Below, in pieces: positions 63,708 to 64,000 of a DNA stretch of 64,000 nucleotides. Each line of letters starts with the position of its first letter. The first letter of the stretch is position 1. The DNA is from Blautia wexlerae DSM 19850 (GTDB lineage Bacteria; Bacillota; Clostridia; Lachnospirales; Lachnospiraceae), in the NCBI RefSeq assembly GCF_025148125.1, contig NZ_CP102267.1:1243501-1307500 (forward strand), in the 5' to 3' direction. The position numbers were made by a program, and so were the translations under genes. The notes below the pieces were generated by a model. The model saw nothing but the letters and a program-made list of their open reading frames with translations, did not search any database and had not been told where the DNA came from.

Positions 63708-64000
63708 TTATGAGAGAACTCCTGTTGACTGTAAAAACAGGATAAACATCATAACCGGCGCAACATAGCGGATCATGATTCGATAAAGTTTTTTTCTGCG
63801 GAATCTGCTGCCGTTTCGTTCCATTTCATCAATGACATAATCAGGTGTCATAACCCATCCGATCAGGATGGTGGAAAGTAATGCGATAAATGGCATCATA
63901 ACACTGTTGCTGATGTAATCCATAATATCAAGCAGCTGTCCTGTAGAGCCATTGGGCAGTTCCACTTCTACATAGAAAATGCTGTATCCCAAAGCAATGA
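63708..64000 (-). CDS. Sodium-dependent transporter (SNF/NSS family), C-terminal part
   Basis: The frame continues through the right edge. The visible C-terminal 97 residues contain LLDIMDYISNSVMMPFIALL and FIGW-like LIGWVMTPDYVIDE, then a Lys-rich loop and a last membrane helix. These match the end of bacterial neurotransmitter:sodium symporter-like transporters of the SNF family, which import amino acids with Na+. The substrate is unknown. The start lies outside the window. Confidence 0.82.
   Translation of the reverse strand, partial: IALGYSIFYVEVELPNGSTGQLLDIMDYISNSVMMPFIALLSTILIGWVMTPDYVIDEMERNGSRFRRKKLYRIMIRYVAPVMMFILFLQSTGVLS

Overview
The window looks like chromosome from a gut Lachnospiraceae bacterium (Firmicutes, Clostridia), probably Blautia or a close relative. 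Supporting signs are the moderate GC content, strong AGGAGG-type ribosome binding sites, the order cysS-mrnC-rlmB-sigH, a class-specific PyrK/PyrD pair, an orphan Spo0A DNA-binding domain, and many secreted proteins with BIG2 and fibronectin-III repeats. The species call is an inference; no rRNA gene is present.

Layout. Positions 1-182 hold the tail of an Rpn-like gene. Positions 300-576 hold an unrecognised structured RNA with its own promoter and terminator, followed by a cobalamin riboswitch (about 600-785). From 956 to 17486 lies a cobalamin-linked surface system: three proteins with a DUF4430 (transcobalamin C-terminal-like) domain, two proteins with an alpha/alpha-barrel domain like that of intrinsic factor, and a dedicated ECF transporter (EcfT, a two-domain EcfA and a CbrT-like S component). 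A large adhesin in this block has its signal peptide out of frame because of a 14-A tract. From 17578 to 18190 there is a type III toxin-antitoxin locus whose toxin is cut short by a palindromic repeat element. Then follow trmO, an aspartate kinase, a nuclease-helicase fusion, a beta-lactamase-fold exoprotein, glycerol-1-phosphate dehydrogenase, ispF, cysS, mrnC, rlmB, sigH and tRNA-Thr. A previously unlabelled type I (Fst-like) toxin-antitoxin locus lies at 30315-30613.

The right half is mostly housekeeping: glnS, maf, two HAD phosphatases, a wall-anchored repeat protein, htpG under a perfect CIRCE operator, a Spo0A-C-only protein, DegV, a cold-shock gene with a terminator-like leader, the pyrimidine operon pyrC-F-K-D-E, VanZ and DUF6142 membrane proteins, an M29 aminopeptidase, the purine operon purE-M-N-D, AlkD-like and SseB-like proteins, a GntR regulator paired with clpC, radA, a HAD phosphatase, and the end of a sodium-dependent transporter on the minus strand.

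How parts work together. In the first 17 kb the riboswitch would sense intracellular cobalamin, surface proteins would bind corrinoids outside the cell, and the ECF module would import them. The barrel domain and the DUF4430 domain, which form one chain in mammalian intrinsic factor and transcobalamin, are encoded here as two translationally coupled lipoproteins. This is the strongest candidate for a little-described system in the window. The two RNA-regulated toxin-antitoxin loci and the standalone structured RNA are the next most interesting items.
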